Below are positions 24,761-36,651 of a DNA stretch of 64,000 nt, piece after piece. The position numbers were made by a program, and so were the translations under genes. This DNA comes from Haliotis asinina (lineage: Eukaryota > Mollusca > Gastropoda > Lepetellida > Haliotidae): positions 45,236,645 to 45,300,644 of the forward strand of contig NC_090281.1 of NCBI RefSeq assembly GCF_037392515.1, written 5' to 3'. Numbering within the stretch: the stretch's first letter is position 1; every line of letters begins with the position of its first letter. The notes beneath the pieces are model-generated. The model ran no database searches. It was not told the DNA's origin and saw nothing but the letters and a program-made list of their open reading frames with translations.

Positions 24761-25018
24761 TTTGACCTTTCATTCTACCAGCTTTGCGAATCAATGGTAG
24801 CAAATGAGGCAGGGTTGGAGTTTATGGCCTTTACATTGTGAGGATATGTTGTACAGTGAGTACAGATGTAGACCACTGGCGAAGTCCGTTAATCGCGGCT
24901 CTGGTCGAGTCAAGCTTCTTCTGGCCATTAAGTGCAAGTGTGGTCATAGGCTCATACATGCTTCTAAATTCGTACCTACATATCTTCCGTGAGATTCGAA
25001 TTCAGATGCCTTTGCTCT

Positions 25019-25068
25019 TGTAGTGAGTGAGTGGAGTAGGGGTTTAATGAGTGAGTCAGTGAGTTGTT
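25019..25068 (-). mobile_element. Retroposon tail remnant
   Basis: 'tgtagtgagtgagtggagta' and 'atgagtgagtcagtgagt' look like the reversed ctcactcac tail shared by both families. Nothing else of the element can be seen. Confidence 0.3.
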
Positions 25069-25928
25069 GTACGAGAGTCTGATTTATATTTTATTTATAA
25101 TAATTCGAACATTCTAGGTCCTTTTATGAAACCACATCCGAAAAGAGATCCGAAAGGTTGCTTAAGAAATAAAATGTCACGACATTTTCCCGAAATGTGG
25201 CACGCGTTTTCAAACAGAGAATTTACAAGGGTTTTGAATGAGGAAATGTGCACGTTTAAAGTTATTTTAATTGTAGATGACGCCATTATTTGAATTTAAC
25301 AAATTGTGAATTTTATAACGCCACTATAAGGAGCTATCTTCGCTCGATCGTCTAGCTGACAGTACGTTTACATAACCTCAATATTCCTTGATTTAGTTAC
25401 ACAACACGAGGAATATTTAACCTGGGGAAATTATATTCACTTCATAATAAGCATGATTAGATTTGCTGCTACACGAGACTTCATCGAATGTTGCTTTAAA
25501 ATACCCATGGAATGCTCGACCAATGATAATTAATGTAACACAGTCCATCTTATGCGTCGTATTTCGTATGCTATGACTCTCTTACCCATGCCATTAAGTC
25601 GCGAATATGCGATTGCAGCGCCATCTAGAACCAGGTGTGACTTTACAGGGCCTTAGTCCGACATAAATTATGTATGTGTGAAATGATTTCGTGCAATAAA
25701 GACTTCAAACCACTTTATCGCTTATTAAAATGCCGTATTGATTATATATATGAGGTAGTTAGAAACAGCTTCAGATAATAAACGTACTCTAATGACAGTC
25801 ATCTTTCGAAAGAGGAATCATTAAGTTTGAGCGATGATTGTAGATCTCAAGTAATACGATTGACCTTTAGATTTTTTCAAAAGAATTATTCTATTTACTT
25901 TTGAGAAAACAGCTGATAAAAATATCTG

Positions 25929-25967
<39 letters not shown>
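25929..25967. repeat. (ATC)n microsatellite
   Basis: About 13 pure atc triplets in AT-rich single-copy sequence. Confidence 0.95.
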
Positions 25968-25968
<1 letters not shown>

Positions 25969-26349
25969 TGACGTCGTCGTCATCATGTTCTTTGGCCAAC
26001 ACTGTTTGATTGTCATTCTAAAAGTACAAAGTAAAGAATAAGATTTCAGATGTACACTTAATTCCAACGGCATAGAGCGGCGTTTTGGTGCAGATTCTTA
26101 TATATACATACTGTCCTAAATCGTTTGCCATTTGTTAGTTTAAAATAATTCCATCAAGAAATCATCACCATCGCTTCCGATAACGACAGATCAGATGTCG
26201 CAACATTATTGGTTTTGAATTTTAGAATGTAAACAATGAAATGGGAACGAAAGATATCTGACTACCCTATCGAACTAACACATAACACTGTATCACCTAA
26301 ACAATGATATATTTACATTAAAGATTGTAATTTGAAGTAAAAAGCCGTA

Positions 26350-27170
26350 ATCGATCGTGACAAGCGTGAGAATCTGTAGACAGACAAGCGTGAGAATCTG
26401 TAGACTGCGACAAGCGTGAGAATCTGTAGACAGACAAGCGTGAGAATCTGTAGACAGACATGCATGAGAATCTGTAGACAGACAAGCGTGAGAATCTGTA
26501 GACAGACAAGCGTGAGAATCTGTAGACACACATGCATGAGAATCTGTAGACAGACAAGCGTGAGAATCTGTAGACAAACAAGCGTGAGAATCTGTAGACA
26601 GACAAGCGTGAGAATCTGTAGACAGACAAGCGTGAGAATCTGTAGACAGAGACAAGCGGTTAGACGTGAGAATATGTAGACAGCGACAAGTGGGAGAAAC
26701 TAAACACACAAGCGGGCGAATCTGTAGATAGAGCCAGGCAGGAGAATCTGTAAAGACAAGCATGAGAATCTGTAGACAGACAAGAGGGAGTATTTTTAGA
26801 CTAAGACAAACCGGGGAATCTGTAGACAGAGACAGGCAGAAGAATCTGTAAACAGAGACAAGCGCAAGAATCTGCAGACAGACACGCGTGAGAATCTGTA
26901 GACAGAGAGAGAGGTGAGAATGTGTAGATAGACAAGATTGCGAATCTTTAGGCAGAGACAGGCGTGAGAATCTGTAGACAGAGACAGAGGTGAGAATCTG
27001 TAGATAGAGATAAGTTTGAGAATCTGTAGACAGAGACAGGCGGGAGAATCTGTAGACAGGGACAGGCGGGAGAATCTGTAGACAGGGACAGGCGGGAGAA
27101 TCTGTAGACAGGGACCACCGGGTAGACGTGAGAATCTGTAGACAGGGACCACCGGGTAGACGTGAGAATA
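26350..27170. repeat. Large 24-bp minisatellite array
   Basis: About thirty or more copies of 'acaagcgtgagaatctgtag' plus 'acag' are present. The left part (26350-26660) is homogeneous; the right part is more diverged, with gggaca/gcgggag variants and short insertions such as 'ggttagacg'. Since 24 is a multiple of three, several frames stay open. The 313-codon frame on the - strand is an array by-product. Confidence 0.85.
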
Positions 27171-28875
27171 AAGAACTTGAGACAAGCGCAGTGACGCCAT
27201 TCACTACAGTTCTTATATTCGTGTTCAGGATCATCTCAGTTTAAGTAAACTTAGTCTCAGTGCTATTCGTTACACTCCTACACTGGATCTAACAAAAACC
27301 TCGTAGGAGGTCGCGAAAGGTAACCTTTGAGCGACCTATGACCGGCGTCAAATGCGAAACGGATAAACGGATGTAACCAATCAGACAACGGCTGCTGTTT
27401 TGGGTTTGGTGGGACTTACAAAATACACCGGTCACTGACAATGATCTCTCAACAAACGAAAAATCCGCATATAACACTATATTTGACCTGCAGTATACAC
27501 GCTTTTTTCGGTTTCTGTTGACATGCTTACCATTAGCTAATATTTCCGCAAGCTGACATCTTTGAACATTGCCAAAAACACTATTTTCAGCGACTGTTTA
27601 TTATTCGCTTTGTGGTGTGCTCCATGTACATCGTCCGGAAGCACAAACCGTAGAGTGGGTAAACGTTCAAAAGGTATGTGCGAGTGTCCACTTTCGTGAT
27701 TTAGTCACATTGTACACATGTGTGGAATCAAACCTGGGTCTTCGGGAGTGACTAGCGAACGCTTTAACCACTAGGCTACTCCACCGCGCTGGGTAACAGA
27801 GAAACTCTTATGTTTATATTCTATAGATTGTTTAACAGGACATAGCTCCTCTGTGTATGGTTTCAATAATGATACTGTTTACACTTATACACTAGTTAAG
27901 TCTGAACACCATGAACACTGGATACATCCTGACTTCGGAAAATCACGAACAAAGTTTATAAAAAAAATTATTATTCTAATTTGAGCGAAATAACGTTCTA
28001 TCTTCCTTTTAGCATTTTCATCAAAGGTACTTCTCGTAACGAACGTTTTAGCTTTTATTGAACCCAAAGTCTTTAAACCGCGAGAAACGAAAATGGCCGC
28101 TGTAAAGCTGATCTTAGATTCAGACTGTGCTTTCGTATTCACTGCGGGAATCTGAGGAAACCCCTTTAAGTACTTTTCCATATAACACCGACAACATTGA
28201 TCGTCAGGTCTCGGAGGGGTAAGAATTATCAGAATATGCTATTATCCTAACACCTATTACAGTCTCTTCAACACGTGTTAGCAAACCTCTGTTGCTCGTC
28301 TAGGATATATAACATAATGGCTTTGGTTTGATCACTGACGGGAAAACTAATTTGCACGTAGCTTATTATTACTTGATAAATGATTGACAGGGCTTCAAGT
28401 GAATTTTTGCCAATCAATAAAATCTGAGTGTGTTAGTGTTCTGTCGTTTGTTTCTTTCAGGTAAACACCCCATCTCATTAATTAAATGGACTGTATTGGT
28501 AATAGCTATTATCGTTTCTTGACAGAAAGGGGAGATAACCTTATCTGAAACATTATTTAGGACGGAGACCCTAAGCTGTTGTTATCCAACCTTTCTCGAC
28601 AGCATCCTTTCATCAGTTTTGATTTTAAAAATTCAATTTTTTAAATATTACGACAATGCCATAGCTCAACGTGGGTGAGGGTTTGTGAAATTTCTGTGAC
28701 CATTCTTGAATTTAAGAAACTTCATAATCTCTAGCACATTAGCAACTTCAAAGTTAAAAATAAAAAGGCCCTGATAACTCTGGAAGATATGAATACACAA
28801 TGTCATTTAGAAAGTGGTTAAATGTTACAAATAGTATGTTTGAGATTAGACTTTCTCAGTAAACCACAGGTCAAA
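27171..28875. other. Unique spacer
   Basis: It holds a SINE head at 27705 and a YY1-like AAAATGGCCGC at 28090-28100. Otherwise unremarkable. Confidence 0.5.
27705..27787 (-). mobile_element. SINE 5' half, family A
   Basis: 'acattgtacacatgtgtgga', 'atcaaacctgggtcttcgg', 'gcgaacgctttaaccactag' and 'gctactccaccgc' are the reversed tRNA-like head only. Confidence 0.55.
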
Positions 28876-29130
28876 TGATGTCGAGTTTCATATTTACGTG
28901 TTGATATCCGCTGATGTTGAGTTTCATATTTATGTGTTGGTATAATCTGACGTCGAGTTTCATATGTACGTGTTGGTATCAACTGATGTCGAGTTTAATA
29001 CCTACGTGTTGGTTTCAACTGATGTCGAGTGTAACATTTACGTGCTGGTATCAACTGATGTCTCGTTTCACACATTTGGGTTGGTATCAACCAATGTCGA
29101 ATTTCACATTTACATTGACATATTCAGTCG
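28876..29130. repeat. 36-bp tandem repeat, seven copies
   Basis: The 'gatgtcgagtttcatattta' plus 'cgtgttggtatcaact' unit starts at 28876, 28912, 28948, 28985, 29021, 29057 and 29093. The period of 36 keeps frames open without coding. Confidence 0.8.
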
Positions 29131-29554
29131 AGGTTTATCTTTTCATAAATCCACACTCTCGAGCGCGCCATTGTAGCACAAGTTCGGGTTCATTTGAATA
29201 AGAAAAGCAATATCTGGGGATTTAAATTTTATATGTTCAACTGTAAAATATTTCAAGGCTAAAATTATTACCAAGGAAATTGTTTGTGAAAGGGGATTGG
29301 TAACTACCAGCGTATTCTTCAGCAGATGCTAAAACTAAATGCATGATTTTATAGTTCCCCGTGTCCCAATCTAGGCAACTTGAAGCCATCATTCAGCTCC
29401 TCATTCCTTTGATTTAAAAACTTCATCTGAATTAATTATAACCTTATGGTATTAAAGGCGTAAAATAAAGATTTTAGTGATTTCTCTTATACCTTCCCAA
29501 TTGCCCAACTCCGTCGTGTAAACCATCAGGGGGGACATGCCACATACACGGCTG

Positions 29555-29775
29555 ACTGGAGGGGAGGCGTGTGGTTGAGGGTGGTCGCTGTTGGAGATGT
29601 GGGGTGAGGAGTGATATGAATATGGTGGTGAGGTGGGGTTGATGATTGTATATGGAATGGTGGCCAGTGCTGGGGGGAGAGTTGAAGGTTGATGGAGGTG
29701 CGTTGGAGTTGATGAGCGTGTGTGTGTGTGTTGGGGGGGGGGGGGGGTTGAGGTGGGAGGGTGGTCTGTTCTGGG
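29555..29775. repeat. G-rich strand with a 15-G run
   Basis: The + strand is strongly G/T-rich with many GGG groups, a (GT)n stretch (29718-29731) and fifteen consecutive G at 29733-29747. This could form quadruplex structures or be an assembly-sensitive site. The - strand frame is low-complexity proline/histidine and not a gene. Confidence 0.6.
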
Positions 29776-30049
29776 TTAGTTGTTGAAGTGTATATTTAGG
29801 TGGGTACATAACAATCAAATCCCTGGTCCCACATCGCCAAGAGATGAGGATTCCGTCTAAACGGGCACTGGAGTATCAAGGCTGAAATATTTTCCGACTG
29901 TAGCTCCGAGATTACCATGGCGTGAATTATTCTACTGTATTCAAGGGCGGTTGCATATTTGGAATTATTTTAATTCATGAAAGAATTCAAATTGATTGGA
30001 AAGACAGTTACCCATAGGTTCTCGTATCCTCCACTCAACCGTGCGTTAA

Positions 30050-30180
30050 CACACTATCAAGCGTAAACACACTATCAAGCGTAAACATAGCATCAAGTGT
30101 AAACATACTATCTAGCGTAAACACACTATCAAGCGTGAACGTACTATCAATCGTACACATACTGTCAAGCACTCAACATG
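30050..30180. repeat. Short tandem repeat, about 18 bp
   Basis: Seven or eight copies of 'aagcgtaaacacactatc' with point changes. Confidence 0.7.
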
Positions 30181-30261
30181 TCAGATACTAGCCTGTAACA
30201 CAAGACAGTCATCGTCAACAACAGATATATCCTCAATAAAACGTAACGCTTCATAACACTA

Positions 30262-30770
30262 GTCACCTAACACACCAAACACACCAGACGATCTTCCAGC
30301 ACACCAGACAGTCACCCAACACAACAGGCAGTCACTCAACACAACAGGCAGTCATTCAACACACCAGACAGTCACCCAACACAACAGGCAGTCACTCAAC
30401 ACACCAGACAGTCTCTAACCACACCAGACAGTTAGCCAACACACCAGGCAGACACCCAACACATCAGACAGTCTTGCAAACACACCAGACAGGCACCCAA
30501 CACACCAGACAGTCACCAATACATTAGACAGTCATGCAACACACACGACAGTTATCCAACAAATCAGACAGTCTTCCAACACACCAGGCAGTCACCCAAC
30601 ACACCAGACAGTCACCCACCATATCAGACAGTCTCCCAAAGCACCGGAGAGTCTCCCAACACACCAGACAGTCCAACAACGGTCACTCAACACAGCAGAC
30701 AGTTACCCAGCACACCAGGCAGACAGTCAGCACATGCGACAGTCACTCAGCAGTTCCCCAACAAACCAGA
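30262..30770. repeat. 22-bp-type tandem repeat ('acaccagacagtcacccaac')
   Basis: About 23 variable copies of a 20-22 bp unit lie directly before, and are related to, the 89-bp array that follows. Confidence 0.8.
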
Positions 30771-30771
30771 C

Positions 30772-32106
30772 AGGTACCGAATACACCAGGTTGTTACTCA
30801 ACAGCCATCTAACACATCAGACTGTCACCCTACACACCACAGTTCCCCAGCACACCAGACAGGTACCGAATACATCAGGTTGTTACTCAACAGCCATCTA
30901 ACACATCAGACTGTCACCCTACACACCACATTTCCCCAGCACACCAGACAGGTACCGAATACACCAGGTTGTTACTCAACAGCCAACTAACACATCAGAC
31001 TGTCACCCTACACACCACAGTTCCCCAGCACACCAGACAGGTACCGAATACACCAGGTTGTTACTCAACAGCCATCTGACACATCAGACTGTCACCCTAC
31101 ACACCACAGTTCCCCAGCACACCAGACAGGTACCGAATACACCAGGTTGTTACTCAACAGCCAACTAACACATCAGACTGTCACCCTACACACCACAGTT
31201 CCCCAGCACACCAGACAGGTACCGAATACACCAGGTTGTTACTCAACAGCCATCTGACACATCAGACTGTCACCCTACACACCACAGTTCCCCAGCACAC
31301 CAGACAGGTACCGAATACACCAGGTTGTTACTCAACAGCCATCTAACACATCAGACTGTCACCCTACACACCACAGTTCCCCAGCACACCAGACAGGTAC
31401 AGAATACACCAGGTTGTTACTCAACAGCCATCTGACACATCAGACTGTCACCCTACACACCACAGTTCCCCAACAAACCAGACAGGTGCCGAATACATCA
31501 GGTTGTTACTCAACAGCCATCTAACACATCAGACTGTCACCCTACACACCACAGTTCCCCAACACACCAGACAGGTACCGAATACAAAAGGTTGTTACTC
31601 AACAGCCATCTAACACATCAGACTGTCACCCTACACACCACAGTTCCCCAGCACACCAGACAGGTACCGAATACACCAGGTTGTTACTCAACAGCCATCT
31701 AACACATCAGACTGTCACCCTACACACCACAGTTCCCCAGCACACCAGACAGGTACCGAATACACCAGGTTGTTACTCAACAGCCATCTAACACATCAGA
31801 CTGTCACCCTACACACCACAGTTCCCCAACAAACCAGACGGGTACCGAATACACCAGGTTGTTCCTCAACAGCCAACTAACACATCAGACTGTCACCCTA
31901 CACACCACAGTTCCCCAACAAACCAGACAGGTACCTAATACACCAGGTTGTTCCTCAACAGCCATCTAACACATCAGACTGTCACCCTACACACCACAGT
32001 TCCCCAGCACACCAGACAGGTACCGAATACACCAGGTTGTTCCTCAACATCCATCTAACACATCAGACTGTCACCCTACACACCACAGTTCCCCAGCACA
32101 CCAGGC
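30772..32106. repeat. 89-bp higher-order satellite, 15 copies
   Basis: The phrase 'aggtaccgaataca' recurs at exact 89-bp steps from 30772 to 32018 (variants at 31395, 31484, 31840 and 31929). Each unit divides into four degenerate monomers of 20, 31, 20 and 18 bp, each beginning 'acacca' or 'acatca' like the upstream 22-mer. Copies are nearly identical. No open reading frame of note. Confidence 0.92.
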
Positions 32107-32682
32107 ACCCATGTAAATAACCGCACAATCCACTTATCACATTACGTCAACCACAGAAACAGGCAACCCCCATATGTTTGCTTTAGTGTATCTGTGGCCC
32201 AGGAAATGGTCGCTTCCTCGTAGAGGGGTCCGGGCGATAAAAAAGGCACGCGTAAAACTCCCCACCCCGGGACGATCACCACGAAGGATTGTGGGTAAAC
32301 TAGTCGAGAGGGAGGGATGCCTACCGCTCATGTACCGCTTTATCGCTCAGTCGATTAACTCGATTGACTAGATTTTTATTTCGTTTCGTGCGTTAGAACT
32401 TTTCATTCTTTCCAATTTACTGATTTCCCAGGGTGATACTTTCCCTTTGAAGGGAACGATCGGATCTCGCTCTACCAGCAGCGCATCTCGGTGCTGGGAT
32501 AAATAATTCAAGACAGGAGACGGAGATAGGAACGCGAAACACTCTGAATAACGGAGGAGAAGAGAAGAGCGTATTTCTCATGTTCCAGATTAAAGCCACC
32601 CAGCTGCATTCTGGTTTTGGTCTGAGGGAGGACGTTTGTTCGTTCATTCTAAGACAACTGACAGAAAACTTACTTCGATCGA

Positions 32683-32684
<2 letters not shown>
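32107..32684. other. GC-richer unique block between the satellite and (CT)n
   Basis: 'gtagaggggtccgggcgata' and 'ccagcagcgcatctcggtgc' show a base composition unlike the surrounding repeats. Frames are up to 76 codons and unrelated to known proteins. It could be regulatory or an untranslated exon. Confidence 0.3.
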
Positions 32685-32731
<47 letters not shown>

Positions 32732-32747
32732 CGCTCGCTCGCTCTCT
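32685..32747. repeat. (CT)n microsatellite with a GCTC end
   Basis: About 45 bp of uninterrupted CT, then four gctc units. GA/CT tracts can act as GAGA-type elements, but there is no other sign of a promoter. Confidence 0.9.
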
Positions 32748-33544
32748 GTTTTGTGTAGACATTGAACACCCTTTATGAATTACACTTCTCTGTTTCGTTG
32801 AGCTGTCAATTGTCAAATAACCATACCAACCTGAAGGAAATCGTCAAAAACTGCATTGACAACGGACTCAATATATCTAATAATATATCTCGTATACACC
32901 ATATAAGCTATCTGATCTCGCTAAAGATACGATGTTGACGAACCTAATACATCCAGTTGCATTCATTGTATAACACGTCATGCGTCCTAATAAGCTTTAG
33001 AAAGGAAAACCTATTTTCATTTTCATTTATGAAGAAACACGTACTCGTTATGCACTTTTTCCATGTTTCAAAACATAATTTTCCAAGAAATCGAAATGTC
33101 AAATAGTTACAACGGCATCACCGTTCTCTTGCTGAGACCTGTGTTCATCACAACGGTGAAACAGCGTTAAAATCGAATAATTCCAAACCTGATGCTTTCA
33201 TTAGGCAGTAATCAATTACATATTAAACTAATTATTGAAATTACTCGAATCGCTAATTAGATCATTGACATGTAACGTACAAAAGAGTGTAGCGATTTGT
33301 GTACACCGTCGATTAAGCTTTCATCTCGCAGAGGACGGTACATACGATTCACATGTATTCCCCGTGAGTACGATAGAAAATCATCCAGTTGATGCCGCTT
33401 GGAGGTCATAGGTCGGAGTGCTACAAACAATATCCTTCAGATGGTTTTAAACGGCAACCGATGACACTAACGACTGGCGGTACAATGGTTTAATATGTAA
33501 ATAAATAGTAATTTATTGTAGTATCACTCTATGTAGCGGAAAAA

Positions 33545-33835
33545 ATCGGGCTAATTAACTATACTAACTATACTAACTATACTAACTAATTATACCAATA
33601 ATGATGTAAATAACAAGTATGATTGTGTAGTTATTACTTTACAAACTATAGAGGTTATTAATCCATCTTATATCTCATGATGTTAATAGTTAAACCCCTC
33701 ATGAAATACGAAATACGTATTAAGTATTATTTCATAGCTATTTCCATGCAAAATATCGGGGTAATTAATTTGTCTTAAAAGTGATGTTAATAGTTAAACT
33801 AATGAAATAACGGTTATTTCATAGTTATTACTAGA
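33545..33835. repeat. Diverged direct duplication plus a 9-bp repeat
   Basis: The words 'gatgttaatagttaaac' (33679, 33783), 'atcgggNtaattaa' (33545, 33755) and 'atttcatagNtatt' occur twice in the same order. Within it, 'aactatact' is repeated 3-4 times at about 33557-33586. AT-rich. Confidence 0.5.
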
Positions 33836-35154
33836 TGTCGCAGTTCAGTTATAAATTTTACTTCAAGCGTAAACCAAAATTTGACCATGCAATTGAGAAG
33901 AAATAAGAAAACAGGCATATTTATGTTTTCTTGAGCTGAACGATTAATATTTTTCTCTTTGTTTTTTTATCCTTGGTAGAATAATGATCTTTGTCAAACT
34001 GTCCAATGTTTTCACTGTTATTCGTTTGTGGCCTGTTTGTAATATAAGTAAGTTTTATAAAACATCAACACATACATTTCCAAACGATCCACTTGTGCAA
34101 TAAATATGACATTAAATAGAAATAAATATTTCACATGTGCCACTTAAAAATAACAATCCTCAACAAAAATAAATGATATATAGCTAAAAGAATGGCTCAA
34201 AACATAAAAGCATAATTTATAGAGGGAAAAAAGACAACAACAGGAAAACCACAATCCAAATCGATTCGGAAAACGTGAATGTTATATTGTGTTAAAGTCC
34301 CAATACTTTGCTCTGTTAGCTATGTGGTAAATATTCTCCGTTTGAAACCTGTCACCTAAGTCAATACATTGCTGCATTCAAACTAGGCAATAATGCCTCT
34401 TGCTTTTCAAGACCTCTTTCGGTGAACTAGCTGCGCAGCGAAACAATAACAAAATCGATTTTTGACATTTAAAAAGAAAACCAATACTCACTCTTCATAA
34501 CGATGCAGTGAAGTATCAGCTCAGAAATAAGTTGGAAAGAGAGCGAATTCATATGGCAAAACCACTTTAATAGATTAATCCAATCCATAACACTAGCATG
34601 TCGTTTGTGAAAATTTCATGAAATTCAAATTTACTGTAGTATTTCGAATAAAGATTATCAATGTTATGAAATGAAAAGCGGGCCGAAAGCAACATCCCTA
34701 CTTGCAGTTGATGGAGGAGATATTTAGGTGATTGAAATTGAATTTCGGATTATTTTTTTCTCCAAATGTTTCAAACGGGTTCGGAAGGGAAAGGCATTTT
34801 TTTAAAAATGGGATGCTACGGGACATATGTTTAAAATGTCTTTCATGTGAGCTGATCAGTGAATTGACTCAACAGTGCAATGTAACTTTTGAATGAAGTT
34901 ACCCGTCTGTGCCATAAATACCTCATGTGAATATCATGTTGAGTGTAATTCATTCTGTTTCCTGAACGTCCATTGTTTCTGGTGTTTGAAAAATACGAAC
35001 ACATTCAATTTCCGTTCTAATGGAGAAAACACGACACAGTGGGTCTGGTTTTCATAAGTGAGAAAGTTAGAATTTATTATAAACATATTTTTGTGCATCG
35101 GTAAGAATATTCCTTATGGTTATTTAACACTTCCTTTGTGGATATGGTAATTAT

Positions 35155-35175
35155 ACTACTACTACTACTACTACA

Positions 35176-35240
<65 letters not shown>

Positions 35241-35245
35241 AGCTG
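35155..35245. repeat. (ACT)n-(GCT)n triplet repeat
   Basis: About twenty ACT triplets pass into seven or more GCT triplets. The poly-Ser frame on the - strand is a by-product. Confidence 0.9.
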
Positions 35246-35533
35246 TTCTTATCACTACTGGACAGTATCAACAATAACAAAAGTTGCATTGACATGTCAT
35301 AAACGAAAAATATTCATGTTTTTTAGATGGAATAAAACAGCGTTACTTACATAGTGAACACACTCAACCACAACTATTCGGCATTTTGAAACAGATCGTG
35401 TGTTTGTATTAAAAGAAAAAATCTTCATTTTGGGATTTAAACAAAGGTAGTGTGATGGCTTTATACAATTCTGACGTTGCAGTTTATGATGGTGATAATA
35501 ATGAAAGATTCATTAGTCACTGTGCTGATTAAA

Positions 35534-35551
35534 ACAACAACAATAATAATA

Positions 35552-35631
<80 letters not shown>

Positions 35632-35671
35632 GATGATGATGATGACGACGACGATGCTGATAATGATGATA
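35534..35671. repeat. Compound triplet repeat
   Basis: (ACA)n, (ATA)n, (ATG)n, (TTG)n, (ATG)n and (ACG)n follow one another, apparently by point change and expansion. Poly-Met/Leu frames are by-products. Confidence 0.9.
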
Positions 35672-36627
35672 TATTTGCGTTATGGAAATTCCCCCTTAAT
35701 TTCATTCTTTAAAGTTCAAATCCAAATATAATTTGAGTGATAATTTGTCTGATTATATTTTCATACTAACGTCCACGATGAAATTCTCAAATGGCTTGTT
35801 TCAACTCATTCATACTGTATAGGGCTACGTGATCAAATACAACTGTGATGATTAAATTCTTAGTGTTTTCCGCTACGCCACACTGTGGTGTTGTATCAGT
35901 CCGCGACACGAAATAGTTCAATAGCGATTTAATGAGTCACGCAAACATAAACTGAAATGTGTTTCGCTTAATACACATTCCTTACAAACATTTTGAAACA
36001 GGTTGATAACTAGCACAAACATCATTACAAACGGTGTTAAATAAGGCTACAAAAATACATGGAGACATGGAAATACTTTTTAACTTCATCAATTCGGACA
36101 TGTATAAACAGGACTATGCTGTGCTGTATCTGAAGTGGGATAGTTTATATTAAGATAGTTGATATTAGGACAATGAATTCAATCACTATGTCCCATACAT
36201 CACACTGCCTGTTAATTTGTGGAGGTGAAGATTTCGCTGTGTAATGTACCCAGAAATATATCGCCTATTGTGAAAGAAACACACACAACAATTCTCATTT
36301 TATAATAAACCAACATTTTTTTCTTGATTGTTTTGTTGTCCGATTATTGCGTGGGCAGATGAAACTATGATTATAGCCATTGCTTGTTTTTTTGTGCTTG
36401 CATTTAAAAATATACGTTACGCCTAAATACTCCTGACATTAGATGTTTTATGAAATAAAATAATATTTTCCCTAAACAGTCATAACTCTTAGTTTTGCGC
36501 ATTGTGATATCAAATTATTGATATGAATCATCATTATAATATTTATCACAAGGTTCCGTAGCTGCATGTGGTCTTGGTACAAATAGTAGCTCGTGATGGT
36601 GTGGAAATGCGCGAGTTAAATCTCCAA

Positions 36628-36651
36628 ATCATCATCATCATCATCATCATC
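36628..36651. repeat. (ATC)n microsatellite
   Basis: Eight atc triplets in AT-rich single-copy sequence. Confidence 0.95.

Larger units (their letters stand above)
24761..26349. other. Unique AT-rich spacer
   Basis: Only a retroposon tail remnant (25019) and an (ATC)n run (25929) were found. Confidence 0.5.

Noticed and set aside
26293-27234. 313-codon - strand frame with Leu/Ser/Thr repeats
   Set aside because: It is a translation of the 24-bp minisatellite. Three frames are open over the same array, as expected of a repeat whose length is a multiple of three.
29474-29818. Proline/histidine-rich - strand frame
   Set aside because: Low-complexity translation of a G-rich strand that includes a 15-G run.
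30262-32106. CRISPR-like regular array
   Set aside because: Units are contiguous and nearly identical throughout, without unique spacers, and the context is an animal genome. It is a satellite.
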